This document shows, one piece after another, positions 48,550 through 57,956 of a stretch of 64,000 bases of DNA. The position numbers and the translations under genes were made by a program. Source of the DNA: Pseudomonas sp. ABC1. Lineage in GTDB: Bacteria > Pseudomonadota > Gammaproteobacteria > Pseudomonadales > Pseudomonadaceae. The stretch covers positions 1,488,001 through 1,552,000 of the forward strand of contig NZ_CP058349.1 of assembly GCF_013395055.1 (NCBI RefSeq). The letters run 5' to 3'. The number at the start of each line of letters is the position of its first letter. Position 1 is the stretch's first letter. The notes beneath the pieces were generated by a model. The model was not told the origin of the DNA and ran no database searches. It was given only the letters and a program-made list of their open reading frames with translations.

Positions 48550-50023
48550 GTCGAACCCTCTGCGCCGGCCCCTGACCCTGCTGTTACTGGCCAGCCTCGT
48601 CACGCTGGGCGCCTGCAAGCAGGAAACGACACCCGCCCCGCAACCAGCCATCGCCGCCGAACCGGCGCCGCGCCTGCAATCCCTGGCCGCACTCGACAAT
48701 CAACCGCTGCCACGGCGCCAGTTGGACATCCAGAGCTGGCGCACCGAGGAAGGCGCCAAGGTGCTGTTCGTCGCATCCCGTGAGCTGCCGATGTTCGACC
48801 TGCGCCTGATCTTCGCTGCCGGCAGCAGCCAGGATGCCGGCACACCCGGCCTGGCACTGCTGACCAACGCCATGCTCGACGAAGGCATCGAAGGCCGTGA
48901 CGTCACCGCCATCGCCCAGGGCTTCGAAGGCCTGGGCGCCGGCTTCGGCAATGGTGCTTACCGCGACATGGCCATCGCCAGCCTGCGCAGCCTGAGCGCC
49001 AAGGACAAGCGCGAGCCCGCCCTGGCACTGTTCACCCAGGTCGTCAGCCAGCCAACCTTCCCTGCCCCTTCGCTGCAACGCATCAAGAACCAGTTGCTGG
49101 CCGGCTTCGAGTTCCAGAAGCAGAACCCCGGCAAACTGGCCAGCCTGGAACTGTTCCAGCAGCTCTACGGCACTCACCCCTACGCCCATCCGAGCGAGGG
49201 CACGGAGCAATCCATCCCGGCTATCTCGCTCGACCAGTTGCGCGCCTTCCATGCAAAGGCCTACAGCGCCGGCAACGTCGTGATCGCCCTGGTCGGCGAC
49301 CTCGACCGTCCGCAGGCCGAGGCCATCGCGGCGCAAATCTCCAGCGCCCTGCCCGCCGGCTCCGCGCTGCCGCCAACGCCAAAACCCCAGGCCGCCAAGC
49401 CCGGCCTGCATGTCATCGAATACCCGTCCAGCCAGAGCCACCTGATGCTCGCTCAGCTCGGCATTTCCCGTGACGACCCGGATTACGCGGCCCTCTACCT
49501 GGGCAACCAGATCCTCGGCGGCGGCGGCTTCGGTACCCGGTTGATGGAAGAGGTGCGGGAAAAGCGCGGCCTGACCTATGGCATCTACTCGGCCTTCAGT
49601 CCGATGCGCGCCAACGGCCCCTTCATGATCAACGTACAGACCCGCGCAGAGCTGGCCGATGGCACCCTGAAACTGGTGCAGCAACTGGTACGCGACTTCC
49701 TCGCCGAAGGGCCGAGCGAAGCCGAGCTGCAACGCAGCAAGCGGCAGATTGCCGGCAGCTTCCCGCTGTCTACCGCCAGCAACGCCGATATCGTCGGCCA
49801 GTTGGGCAGCATCGGTTTCTATGACCTGCCGCTGACCTACCTGGAAGACTTCATGCAGCAGATCCAGGCGCTCAGCACCGAGCAGGTCAAGGACGCCATG
49901 AACCGCCATCTCGATGCCGATGATTTTGTCATCGTGCGCGCCGGCCCGAGCGTGGCACAGCAGCCCCTGCCGCCACCGACCAACGGCCCGCGCGAGCAGC
50001 CGTCCGGAGTGCCGGAGCACTGA
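48542..50023 (+). CDS. M16 peptidase-like lipoprotein (inactive-type subunit)
   Basis: 493 residues from the ATG at 48542. Lipobox LGAC gives a lipoprotein. It has the M16 fold, but the HxxEH motif is replaced by LALLTNAMLDEG, so it lacks zinc ligands. It retains the C-terminal substrate-binding segment FGTRLMEEVREKRGLTYG of the partner-type subunits. It is translationally linked to the active subunit upstream and to rsmD downstream (TGATG). Confidence 0.93.
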   Translation: MNESNPLRRPLTLLLLASLVTLGACKQETTPAPQPAIAAEPAPRLQSLAALDNQPLPRRQLDIQSWRTEEGAKVLFVASRELPMFDLRLIFAAGSSQDAGTPGLALLTNAMLDEGIEGRDVTAIAQGFEGLGAGFGNGAYRDMAIASLRSLSAKDKREPALALFTQVVSQPTFPAPSLQRIKNQLLAGFEFQKQNPGKLASLELFQQLYGTHPYAHPSEGTEQSIPAISLDQLRAFHAKAYSAGNVVIALVGDLDRPQAEAIAAQISSALPAGSALPPTPKPQAAKPGLHVIEYPSSQSHLMLAQLGISRDDPDYAALYLGNQILGGGGFGTRLMEEVREKRGLTYGIYSAFSPMRANGPFMINVQTRAELADGTLKLVQQLVRDFLAEGPSEAELQRSKRQIAGSFPLSTASNADIVGQLGSIGFYDLPLTYLEDFMQQIQALSTEQVKDAMNRHLDADDFVIVRAGPSVAQQPLPPPTNGPREQPSGVPEH

Positions 50024-50628
50024 TGAGCAGACCACCCAAGCGCACCACCGCACACGCCCAGCCTTCCCGAGGCGAAGGCCACCTGCGCATCATCGCTGGC
50101 GAGTGGCGCTCACGCCGCTTCAGCTTCCCGGATGCCGAGGGGTTGCGCCCGACACCCGACCGGGTCCGCGAAACGCTGTTCAACTGGCTGGCCCCATACC
50201 TGCCGGGCGCCAGTGTGCTGGACCCCTTCGCCGGCAGCGGCGCGCTGTTCCTCGAGGCCCTGTCACGGGGCGCCAGCCGCGCCCTGTGCCTGGACCTCAA
50301 CGGCGATGCCGTGGCCAGCCTGCGCAAACACCTGCAAACGCTTGGCTGCGACAATGGCCAGGTTCAACAGGACGATGCACTGCGTTACCTGGATCGCCCC
50401 GCCGACAGCACCTTCGACCTGGTATTTCTCGACCCGCCGTTCAACCGCGACCTGCTGCTGCCTGCCTGCGAGCATCTGGAGCGCAACGGCTGGCTGGCGC
50501 AGAACGCCTGGGTCTATACCGAAAGCGAAAGCGCCCCGTCCAGCCTGGGCCTACCGGCCAACTGGCGCCTGCACCGGGAGAAAAAGACCGGCAACGTGCA
50601 CTACGCCCTGTGGCAGCGCACGGCGTAG
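50023..50628 (+). CDS. rsmD: 16S rRNA (guanine(966)-N(2))-methyltransferase RsmD
   Basis: 201 residues. The SAM-binding region VLDPFAGSGALFLEALSRGA and catalytic DPPF (137-140) identify it. It methylates G966 of 16S rRNA in the small subunit. Starts in a TGATG overlap with the preceding gene. Confidence 0.97.
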   Translation: MSRPPKRTTAHAQPSRGEGHLRIIAGEWRSRRFSFPDAEGLRPTPDRVRETLFNWLAPYLPGASVLDPFAGSGALFLEALSRGASRALCLDLNGDAVASLRKHLQTLGCDNGQVQQDDALRYLDRPADSTFDLVFLDPPFNRDLLLPACEHLERNGWLAQNAWVYTESESAPSSLGLPANWRLHREKKTGNVHYALWQRTA

Positions 50629-50642
50629 ACGGCTCCGAAGCG

Positions 50643-51350
50643 ATGAACAATGCGCCCGCCTTGCGGCTGTCCGAGGCGGGTTTCACCCAGGCGACACTGC
50701 CCAGCCGCCTGGGCGATTACCCTGACTGGCACCAGGGGCGCGAGCGCTATGGCGTCTGGCTCATGGAAATCGATTCGCCGGCATTGCTGGCCTATATCAC
50801 CGACGTCCGCCAGGCGCTCGCCGACCTGCTGCATCCGCAATACCAGCGCCAGCCCCATATCACCCTGTTCGTCTGCGGCTTCGAGCAGCCCGAGAAGCGC
50901 CTGTCCGACGACTTCACGGCACAAGCCCTGCGCGTGCAATGCGACAGCCTGCAGCGCCTGGCGCCCTCGTCATTCGAGCTGCAGGCCAGCCATCTGGACA
51001 GCTTCGCCAGTGCGGCCTTTATCGCCCTGGAAGACCCACAGGCCAGCCTGGCACCTCTGCGCCAGGCCCTGAGCCAGGGCAGTGAAGAAATACGCTACGC
51101 GTCCTACGTACCGCACCTGACCCTCGGTCTCTATCGCCAGAGCATCGACGCCCAGGCGTTGCGCCAGCGCCTGGCGGCCCTTCCTGCGCCGCCTTCGGCG
51201 CCCTTGCGGATCACCCGCCTGCTCTATTGCACCTATTGCGCCCAGGAACAGTTCGGCCCGCTGTCGGAGCGCTACCGCATGGAACTGGCAGACGCCGTAG
51301 CCCCTCCACCACGGACACGGCAGGAGCCGGTAAAAACGCCACACCAATAA
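50643..51350 (+). CDS. 2H phosphoesterase / 2'-5' RNA ligase-like protein
   Basis: 235 residues. Two HxT motifs, H72-I-T74 (PHITLF) and H158-L-T160 (PHLTLG), mark the 2H superfamily, which includes 2'-5' RNA ligases and cyclic phosphodiesterases. Spacing and length fit a single two-lobed domain with a Pro-rich tail. The start at 50643 is 14 nt after rsmD. Actual RNA substrate unknown. Confidence 0.85.
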   Translation: MNNAPALRLSEAGFTQATLPSRLGDYPDWHQGRERYGVWLMEIDSPALLAYITDVRQALADLLHPQYQRQPHITLFVCGFEQPEKRLSDDFTAQALRVQCDSLQRLAPSSFELQASHLDSFASAAFIALEDPQASLAPLRQALSQGSEEIRYASYVPHLTLGLYRQSIDAQALRQRLAALPAPPSAPLRITRLLYCTYCAQEQFGPLSERYRMELADAVAPPPRTRQEPVKTPHQ

Positions 51351-51351
51351 A

Positions 51352-51376
51352 AAGGCCGCTCGACGAGAGCGGCCTT
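51352..51376. terminator. Terminator between the convergent 2H gene and thrC
   Basis: AAGGCCGCTC (51352-51361) pairs with GAGCGGCCTT (51367-51376). Read on the minus strand it is followed by TTTTTATTGG, a classic intrinsic terminator for thrC; it can also serve the opposite gene. Confidence 0.9.
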
Positions 51377-51393
51377 CGGGCAGTGCAAACCGA

Positions 51394-52803
51394 TTACAGC
51401 GGCTTGCCGCGGTTGCCATGCTGGCTGACGAACGCCTGCACCGTCGCCAGATCGTTGTCCAGTACCGTGCAACGCTCGGGGCGCTCGAACAGGTCGCTCA
51501 GGTGTGCCGGCAACTCCAGCGCTGTACCGACGCCGGCCTGCTCCACGGCATCGGGGAATTTCACCGGATGCGCGGTACCGAGGATCACCATCGGCGTGCT
51601 CAGACTGCGGCGGCACTCGCGGGCCGCACGCACGCCAATGGCGGTGTGCGGATCGAGGACTTCACCGGTCTGGGCGAAGACCTCGGCGATGGTACGGCTG
51701 GTCTGCTCGTCATCCACGGCCAGCGAGTCGAACAGGCGCCGCGCTTCGTGCCAGATGCCATCTTCCACGGACAGCTTGCCACTGCTGCGGAAGTCGCTCA
51801 TCAGTTGCGCCACGGCGGCACCGTTACGGCCATGCAGGTCGAACAGCAGACGTTCGAAGTTGGACGACACCATGATGTCCATCGATGGCGACAACGTCGG
51901 GTGCAGGGTGTCCTTGTCGTAACGGTTGCCCGACATGAAGCGGTGCAGGATGTCGTTGCGGTTGGTGGCGACCACCAGTTGGCTGATCGGCAGCCCCATG
52001 TTGCGCGCCAGGTAGCCGGCGAAGATATCGCCGAAGTTGCCGGTCGGCACCGAGAAGGCCACCGAGCGGGACGGCGCGCCAAGCTGGATGGCGGCATGGA
52101 AGTAGTAGACGATCTGGGCCATGATCCGCGCCCAGTTGATCGAGTTGACCGCCACCAGGCGCGTTCCCTTGAGGAAGCCCTGGTCGGCGAAGCTGGCCTT
52201 GACCATCTCCTGGCAGTCGTCGAAGTTGCCTTCGATGGCGATGTTATGGATGTTCTCGCCGAAGATGGTGGTCATCTGCCGGCGCTGCACCTCGGACACA
52301 CGGTTGTGCGGGTGCATGATGAAGATATCGACGTTGTCGCAGGCCTTGCAGCCTTCGATGGCCGCCGAGCCGGTGTCGCCGGAAGTGGCGCCCATGATCA
52401 CCACGCGCTCGCCACGCTTGGCCAGCACATGGTCGAGCAGGCGACCGAGCAGTTGCAGGGCGAAGTCCTTGAACGCCAGGGTTGGGCCGTGGAACAGCTC
52501 CAGCACCCACTCGTTGCCGTCCAGTTGGCGCAGGGGCGCCACCGCGTTGTGTGCAAATACGCCGTAGGTCTCTTCGAGAATCTTTTTGAAATCGGCATCG
52601 GCGATACTGCCGGCGACGAAGGGGCGCATCACCCTGAAGGCCAGCTCGTGGTACGGCAGGCCCGCCCAGGAAGCGATCTCCTCGACGGTGAAGCGCGGCA
52701 GGTTCTCCGGCACATAGAGGCCGCCATCGCTGGCCAGGCCGGCCAGCAGGACATCTTCGAAATTCAGGATGGGCGCCTGGCCACGGGTGCTGATATAGCG
52801 CAT
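51394..52803 (-). CDS. thrC: Threonine synthase ThrC
   Basis: 469 residues. PLP enzyme converting O-phosphohomoserine to threonine. The Schiff-base lysine lies in LAFKDFALQLLG, and the phosphate-binding loop is MGATSGDTGSAAIEG. Follows hom by 62 nt on the same strand, the conserved hom-thrC pair. Confidence 0.98.
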   Translation of the reverse strand: MRYISTRGQAPILNFEDVLLAGLASDGGLYVPENLPRFTVEEIASWAGLPYHELAFRVMRPFVAGSIADADFKKILEETYGVFAHNAVAPLRQLDGNEWVLELFHGPTLAFKDFALQLLGRLLDHVLAKRGERVVIMGATSGDTGSAAIEGCKACDNVDIFIMHPHNRVSEVQRRQMTTIFGENIHNIAIEGNFDDCQEMVKASFADQGFLKGTRLVAVNSINWARIMAQIVYYFHAAIQLGAPSRSVAFSVPTGNFGDIFAGYLARNMGLPISQLVVATNRNDILHRFMSGNRYDKDTLHPTLSPSMDIMVSSNFERLLFDLHGRNGAAVAQLMSDFRSSGKLSVEDGIWHEARRLFDSLAVDDEQTSRTIAEVFAQTGEVLDPHTAIGVRAARECRRSLSTPMVILGTAHPVKFPDAVEQAGVGTALELPAHLSDLFERPERCTVLDNDLATVQAFVSQHGNRGKPL

Positions 52804-52865
52804 TTGTTCAGACCTTCGATGTTGGCTTGAGGCGCAGGTCCGTCGACCTGCCGCCTGCCGCCCGA

Positions 52866-54170
52866 TTAATTCAGTTGTTCGACGCGAATCCGCACGACCT
52901 TGCCGGCCACGCCTTCCAGCGCTTCGAGGGCGCGGATGGCGTCGTCCATATGCTCTTCACGCACGCGGTGAGTGACGAGGATCATCGGCACCAGGCCATC
53001 CTGCTCTTCCGCCTCTTTCTGCATGATCGATTCGATGTTGATGCCACGCTCGGACAGGATAGACGCCACCTGAGCCAGCACGCCGGGATGATCCTTGGCC
53101 TGGATACGCAGGTAATAGGCGCTTTCGCTACGGGCGATCGGCAGGACCGGATGGTCGGACAGCACGTCCGGCTGGAAGGCCAGGTGCGGTACGCGGCTCT
53201 CGGGGGTGCAGCTCAGCGCACGGGCGATATCCACCACATCCGCCACCACGGCGGAGGCGGTCGGCTCCATGCCAGCGCCAGCACCGTAATAGAGCGTGGA
53301 ACCGACGGCGTCGCCGTTGACCATGACCGCGTTCATCACGCCATTGACGTTGGCCAGCAGGCGGTCGGCGGGGATCAGCGTCGGGTGAACGCGCAGTTCG
53401 ATGCCCTCTTCCGTACGACGGGCTACGCCCAGGTGCTTGATGCGGTAACCCAGGGCCTCGGCATAGTTGACATCGTCAGTGGTCAACTGCGTGATGCCCT
53501 CGGTATAAGCCTTGTCGAATTGCAGCGGGATGCCAAAGGCAATCGAAGCGAGGATGGTCAGTTTGTGCGCAGCATCGATGCCTTCCACGTCGAAGGTCGG
53601 GTCGGCTTCGGCATAGCCGAGCGCCTGGGCTTCCTTGAGCACATCATGGAAGTCACGGCCCTTCTCGCGCATCTCGGTCAGGATGAAGTTGCCGGTGCCG
53701 TTGATGATGCCGGCCAGCCAGTTGATGCGATTGGCCGACAGGCCTTCGCGCAGCGCCTTGATCACAGGGATACCGCCGGCCACCGCGGCTTCGAACGCGA
53801 CGATCACGCCCTTCTCGCGGGCCTTGGCGAAGATTTCGTTGCCGTGTACGGCAATCAGCGCCTTGTTCGCCGTGACCACGTGCTTGCCCTGGGCAATCGC
53901 TTCGAGCACCAGGTCGCGCGCGACGGTATAGCCGCCAATCAGTTCGATGACGATATCGATCTCGGGGTTGCGGACCAGCTCGAACACATCGTTGGTGATC
54001 GAAATGCCCTGGGTATCGCACTTCGGATTGGCATCGCGAGCGGCGATCTGGCCGACCTCGATGGCGCGTCCGACCCGGCGCGCAATTTCCTCGGCATTGC
54101 GTTTGAGTACATTGAAGGTGCCGCCACCAACGGTCCCCAGTCCACAGATGCCTACTTTCACCGGTTTCAA
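52866..54170 (-). CDS. hom: Homoserine dehydrogenase (with ACT domain), TTG start
   Basis: 434 residues when started at the TTG at 54170 (MKPVKVGICGLGTVGGG), which matches the family N-terminus and has GGGGG about 7 nt upstream. The ATG at 54183 is in another frame. The Rossmann motif GLGTVGGGTF binds NAD(P); the catalytic region has NGTGNFILTEM; a C-terminal ACT domain (HPGVLAQVASILSERGINIES, in two pieces) gives threonine feedback. Shared step of threonine and methionine synthesis. Confidence 0.96.
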   Translation of the reverse strand: MKPVKVGICGLGTVGGGTFNVLKRNAEEIARRVGRAIEVGQIAARDANPKCDTQGISITNDVFELVRNPEIDIVIELIGGYTVARDLVLEAIAQGKHVVTANKALIAVHGNEIFAKAREKGVIVAFEAAVAGGIPVIKALREGLSANRINWLAGIINGTGNFILTEMREKGRDFHDVLKEAQALGYAEADPTFDVEGIDAAHKLTILASIAFGIPLQFDKAYTEGITQLTTDDVNYAEALGYRIKHLGVARRTEEGIELRVHPTLIPADRLLANVNGVMNAVMVNGDAVGSTLYYGAGAGMEPTASAVVADVVDIARALSCTPESRVPHLAFQPDVLSDHPVLPIARSESAYYLRIQAKDHPGVLAQVASILSERGINIESIMQKEAEEQDGLVPMILVTHRVREEHMDDAIRALEALEGVAGKVVRIRVEQLN

Positions 54171-54288
54171 GCTGAACCCCCATTCACACAAGCAAGAAGT
54201 CGGAGCGACCGACCACATAAAAAGAGCCGCACATTACGAAGCACGCTGGCTTTAGTCAATTACCGCCACACCGGGCGGAAGCTGCGTA

Positions 54289-55017
54289 TCAGCGAGCGGA
54301 AAGCGCCACTTCGGCCAACTGCGGCGCCGGCTGGTAACCCGGGATCATCTGACCGTTGGCCAGGACGATGGCCGGGGTTCCCTGTACGCCGGCCATCTGG
54401 CCCAGTTCATACTGTTTGGCGACCGGGTTGTCGCACTGCAGCTCGGGAATGCTTTCCCGCGCCTTGGCCTTGTTCATCGCCGCCTGGCGGTCCTTGGCAC
54501 ACCAGACACTGGCCAGCGCCTTCGCCCCCGGACTGCCCAGTCCCTGGCGCGGGAAGGCCAGGTAACGCACTTCGACACCGCGACGATTCAGTTCGGCGAC
54601 CTCGCTGTGCAATTTCTGGCAATAGCCACAATCGGTATCGGTGAAGACCGTGATATGGGTCTTGGGCTCCTTGGGCGAGAAGATCACCATTTCCTGCCTG
54701 GGAATGGCGTTGATCGTCTTGGCCAGGGCTTCGCTCTGGGCCTTTTCGGTCAGGTTGCTCGCCTGGCCGTCCTTGAACTGGAACAGGTACCCCTGGATCA
54801 GGAATTGTCCATCGGCGCTGGCATACAGCTGTCGACCTCCCTCCAGTTGAACCTGGTAGAGGCCGCTCATCGGGCTCTCGGCAATACTGTCGATCACCAT
54901 GTCCGGCTGGACCTGACGGAGGGTTTCACGAATCGCCTGGTCGGGTTCGGTGGCAAGTGCCAGACCGGATGCGGAAAAGGCAAAAGCTGCGGTCAGGATG
55001 GCTGGAAACAGGCGCAT
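54289..55017 (-). CDS. dsbC: Thiol:disulfide interchange protein DsbC
   Basis: 242 residues. A signal peptide ends near LALA; the N-terminal dimerisation domain is followed by the thioredoxin fold with active-site CGYC in FTDTDCGYCQKLH. It isomerises wrong disulfides in the periplasm. The start at 55017 has a GGAG site and removes a 15-residue upstream extension. Confidence 0.96.
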   Translation of the reverse strand: MRLFPAILTAAFAFSASGLALATEPDQAIRETLRQVQPDMVIDSIAESPMSGLYQVQLEGGRQLYASADGQFLIQGYLFQFKDGQASNLTEKAQSEALAKTINAIPRQEMVIFSPKEPKTHITVFTDTDCGYCQKLHSEVAELNRRGVEVRYLAFPRQGLGSPGAKALASVWCAKDRQAAMNKAKARESIPELQCDNPVAKQYELGQMAGVQGTPAIVLANGQMIPGYQPAPQLAEVALSAR

Positions 55018-55160
55018 GAAGGCTCCGCTGAAAGCTATCGGATAGGAAGCGAAGACTACCATAGCTGGCCACCCGGCTTCACAGCCAAAAGCTATGCAGA
55101 CAGGACAATCACACGAAGATCGTCATGCGTGCTCATATGAACGGACCACACACCTTTTTG

Positions 55161-55199
55161 CCCCCTCTCCCGCTTGCGGGAGAGGGTTGGGGAGAGGGC
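55161..55199 (+). repeat. CCCTCTCCCGC/GCGGGAGAGGG hairpin repeat (copy 2)
   Basis: CCCTCTCCCGC (55163-55173) and GCGGGAGAGGG (55176-55186), then TTGGGGAGAGGG. Same element as at 21866-21900. Lies between dsbC and xerD. Confidence 0.82.
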
Positions 55200-55229
55200 T
55201 CCTGCAAGGCCCAGGCAATAAGCCGGCGC

Positions 55230-56126
55230 TCAACCGCGCGGATGATGCTCGGCGTGCAACGCCTGCAAACGTGCCCGGGCGATGTGGGTATAGATCTGCG
55301 TGGTCGAGAGGTCGCTATGGCCGAGCAGCATCTGCACGGTGCGCAGGTCCGCGCCATGGTTGAGCAGATGCGTCGCGAAAGCATGGCGCAAGGTATGTGG
55401 TGACAACGCGGTCGCAATACAGGCCGCACGCGCATGCAGCTTGATCCGATACCAGAACGTCTGCCGCGTCATGCGCTGCCCCCGCTGACTGGGAAACAGC
55501 ACATCGCTGACATTCCCCCCCAGCAGCTCACCGCGCGCACCCTTCAGGTAGCGCTCCAGCCAATCCAGCGCCTCCTCGCCCAGCGGAACCAGACGCTCCT
55601 TGCTGCCCTTGCCGAAGACCCGGACGACACCCTGACGCAGACTGACTTGCTCCAGGCGCAGATCGACCAATTCGGACACCCGCAGGCCACTGGCATAGAG
55701 CACCTCCAGCATGGCCCGATCACGCAGCCCCAGCATGCCCTCCACATCGGGAGCCGCCAGCAGGGCTTCGACATCGGCCTCCGAAAGCGACTTGGGCAGC
55801 GGACGGCCGAGCCGAGGCTGCTCGACCTGCAAGGTAGGGTCGGTGGTTATCGTGCCTTCGCGCAAAAGATAGCGGTAGAACCCCCGCAACCCCGACAGCA
55901 GGCGAGCGGTCGAACGAGCCTCGTAGCCGTGATCCAGGCGCCAGGCCAGGTGATCGAGGATCGCCTCACGCCCCGCGCTTTCGAGGCACAACCCACGCTC
56001 GACCAGCCAGGCGTTGAACTGCCCGATATCCCGACGATAGGCCTCTCGCGTGTTCTGCGACAGGCCTTTTTCCAGCCAGAGCATATCGAGGAAACGGTCT
56101 ATCAGCGGCGCATCGAGCACTGACAT
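55230..56126 (-). CDS. xerD: Site-specific tyrosine recombinase XerD
   Basis: 298 residues. Resolves chromosome dimers at dif with XerC. The N-terminal SAM-like core-binding domain (about 1-90) is followed by the catalytic domain with Arg in YASGLRVSEL, HTLRHAFATHLL (His/Arg) and GHSDLSTTQIYTH (His and nucleophilic Tyr). Confidence 0.97.
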   Translation of the reverse strand: MSVLDAPLIDRFLDMLWLEKGLSQNTREAYRRDIGQFNAWLVERGLCLESAGREAILDHLAWRLDHGYEARSTARLLSGLRGFYRYLLREGTITTDPTLQVEQPRLGRPLPKSLSEADVEALLAAPDVEGMLGLRDRAMLEVLYASGLRVSELVDLRLEQVSLRQGVVRVFGKGSKERLVPLGEEALDWLERYLKGARGELLGGNVSDVLFPSQRGQRMTRQTFWYRIKLHARAACIATALSPHTLRHAFATHLLNHGADLRTVQMLLGHSDLSTTQIYTHIARARLQALHAEHHPRG

Positions 56127-56216
56127 AAAGGACTCTCATCGACACAGGAAGACACGGGCGCCGACTCGTACCCTGGCGCCTCGCGACCTAGCGGAAAACC
56201 ATACCCCAGAAAACAA

Positions 56217-56240
56217 GAAAGCAGCCCGGAGGCTGCTTTC
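56217..56240 (-). terminator. Terminator of the rpsP-rimM-trmD-rplS operon
   Basis: GAAAGCAGCC (56217-56226) pairs with GGCTGCTTTC (56231-56240); on the minus strand it is followed by TTGTTTTC. It lies 19 nt after the rplS stop. Confidence 0.88.
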
Positions 56241-56259
56241 TTGTGAAAGAAAAACCGGA

Positions 56260-56610
56260 TCAGACCAGTTTTTCCTTGATGCGGGCGGCCTTGCCGGACA
56301 GCGCGCGCAGGTAGTACAGCTTGGCTTTACGTACATCACCACGACGTTTGACAGTCAGGCTCTCAACAACCGGGCTGAAGGTCTGGAAGGTACGCTCTAC
56401 GCCTACACCGCTGGAGATCTTGCGAACAGTGAAGGCACTGTTCAGACCGCGGTTGCGCTTGCCGATCACAACACCTTCGAAAGCCTGCAGACGCTCACGG
56501 TCGCCTTCTTTCACTTTGACCTGGACGACTACGGTGTCACCCGGCGCGAAAGGCGGCAGTTGCTTGGTCATTTGCTCGGCTTCGAGCTGTTGGATGATTT
56601 TGTTGGTCAT
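56260..56610 (-). CDS. rplS: 50S ribosomal protein L19
   Basis: 116 residues from the ATG at 56610 (MTNKIIQQLEAEQM). Typical L19 core PGDTVVVQVKVKEG and VVIGKRNRGLNSAFTVRK. Last gene of the rpsP operon. Confidence 0.98.
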   Translation of the reverse strand: MTNKIIQQLEAEQMTKQLPPFAPGDTVVVQVKVKEGDRERLQAFEGVVIGKRNRGLNSAFTVRKISSGVGVERTFQTFSPVVESLTVKRRGDVRKAKLYYLRALSGKAARIKEKLV

Positions 56611-56658
56611 TGCTGTGCTCCTGAGACAGGCCTCCCGGCCCGGCATCGATACGTTCAA

Positions 56659-57408
56659 TCAACTATCGTCCCGCTGACGAATATATTCCGCCAGCAGCTT
56701 TTGTTCTTCTCCAGAAGGCGAGCGGCCATCCAGAAGATCAGCGCGACGTTCCCAGGTACGCCCCAGGGACTGCTGCAAACGCCAGCGCCGGATGTGTTCA
56801 TGGTTGCCGCCAAGCAGCACCTCGGGAACACGTTTTCCCGCATACACCTCCGGTCGGGTGTAGTGCGGGCAATCGAGCAGGCCATCCGTGAAGGAGTCCT
56901 CCTCGGCAGATCCCGCATGCCCCAGTGCACCAGGCAAGAGGCGTGTCACAGCATCGACCAGCACCATCGCCGGCAGCTCGCCACCGGACAATACATAGTC
57001 GCCAATCGACCATTCTTCATCGACATGCGTCTCGATGAAACGCTCGTCGATGCCTTCGTAACGTCCCGCGATGAGGATCAAACCCTCGGCCTGTGCAAGC
57101 ATCCGCACGTCGGCCTGTTTCAACTGGCGGCCCTGCGGTGAAAGGTAAATGACCTTCGCATCGGACCCGACCGCTTGCCTGGCATCGGCCAAGGCGAGCT
57201 CCAGCGGCTTGATTTTCATCACCATGCCAGGGCCGCCACCAAAAGGGCGGTCATCCACGGTCTGGTGACGATCCTCCGTGTAACTACGCGGATTCCAGCA
57301 ACGCAGTTCCAGCAACCCCTGTTTCACCGCACGGCTGGTAATGCCGTACTCGGTCAGGGCGGCGAACATGCCCGGAAACAGACTGATGACCTCGACGCGC
57401 AATGGCAT
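56659..57408 (-). CDS. trmD: tRNA (guanine(37)-N1)-methyltransferase TrmD
   Basis: 249 residues. SPOUT methyltransferase with a trefoil knot; conserved segments ILIAGRYEGIDERFIE, WSIGDYVLSGGELPAM and PHYTRPEVYAG. It makes m1G37, needed to avoid frameshifting. It lies 6 nt after rimM. Confidence 0.98.
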   Translation of the reverse strand: MPLRVEVISLFPGMFAALTEYGITSRAVKQGLLELRCWNPRSYTEDRHQTVDDRPFGGGPGMVMKIKPLELALADARQAVGSDAKVIYLSPQGRQLKQADVRMLAQAEGLILIAGRYEGIDERFIETHVDEEWSIGDYVLSGGELPAMVLVDAVTRLLPGALGHAGSAEEDSFTDGLLDCPHYTRPEVYAGKRVPEVLLGGNHEHIRRWRLQQSLGRTWERRADLLDGRSPSGEEQKLLAEYIRQRDDS

Positions 57409-57414
57409 GGCAAG

Positions 57415-57951
57415 TCAGAAATCCGCATCCCAGTCGACATGCATTTCGCCTGCTGCCAGGTCGACCCGCAATACGCACTGATCGATATAAGGCAACAGTC
57501 GCTCGCGATCATCCAGACTGCCTGGGAACGGCTTGACCACCAACACATCGTTGGCGCCCGTCTCCAGCAGATGATCGACCCGGCCCAGAACCTGCCCGAG
57601 CTGATCGATGACCGTCAGCCCCTGCAACTGGAACCAGTAATACTCATCGCCATCGAGAACCGGCAGTTCGGCACGGGGCACGCATATCTCGAAATCAGCG
57701 TAACCACGCGCGACTTCGCGATCTGCAACACCCTTGAGGGTCGCCACCAGGATATTGCCCTGCAGACGGCCTTTCACCAGCTCTGCCTGCCTTGTTTCAT
57801 CACCACGGCGCAATGTCCAGCGGGAATAGGAAAGCAGGTTCTCGATCGGGTCGGTGAAGGAATAGATCTTCACGTCCCCACGCACGCCATGCACCGAAAC
57901 GATCTTGCCGATGACCAGAAGGTCTTCGGCCGGGGCCGACGTGCTGTTCAT
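57415..57951 (-). CDS. rimM: Ribosome maturation factor RimM
   Basis: 178 residues. The N-terminal barrel (VIGKIVSVHGVRGDVKIYSF) and C-terminal PRC-barrel (DEYYWFQLQGLTVID to LPYIDQCVL) are both present. Assists 30S head assembly. It lies 5 nt after rpsP. Confidence 0.97.
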   Translation of the reverse strand: MNSTSAPAEDLLVIGKIVSVHGVRGDVKIYSFTDPIENLLSYSRWTLRRGDETRQAELVKGRLQGNILVATLKGVADREVARGYADFEICVPRAELPVLDGDEYYWFQLQGLTVIDQLGQVLGRVDHLLETGANDVLVVKPFPGSLDDRERLLPYIDQCVLRVDLAAGEMHVDWDADF

Positions 57952-57956
57952 ACGAC

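Noticed and set aside
49914..50642. Long in-frame extension upstream of the 2H phosphoesterase
   Set aside because: It is a shadow of the M16-like gene end and rsmD; the ATG at 50643 gives a standard domain start.
51418..52830. A 470-codon plus-strand frame opposite thrC
   Set aside because: Antisense shadow of thrC with His/Gln-rich low-information sequence.
55187..55199. Repeat tail after copy 2 as a terminator for the plus strand
   Set aside because: There is no plus-strand gene upstream to terminate; dsbC and xerD are both on the minus strand.
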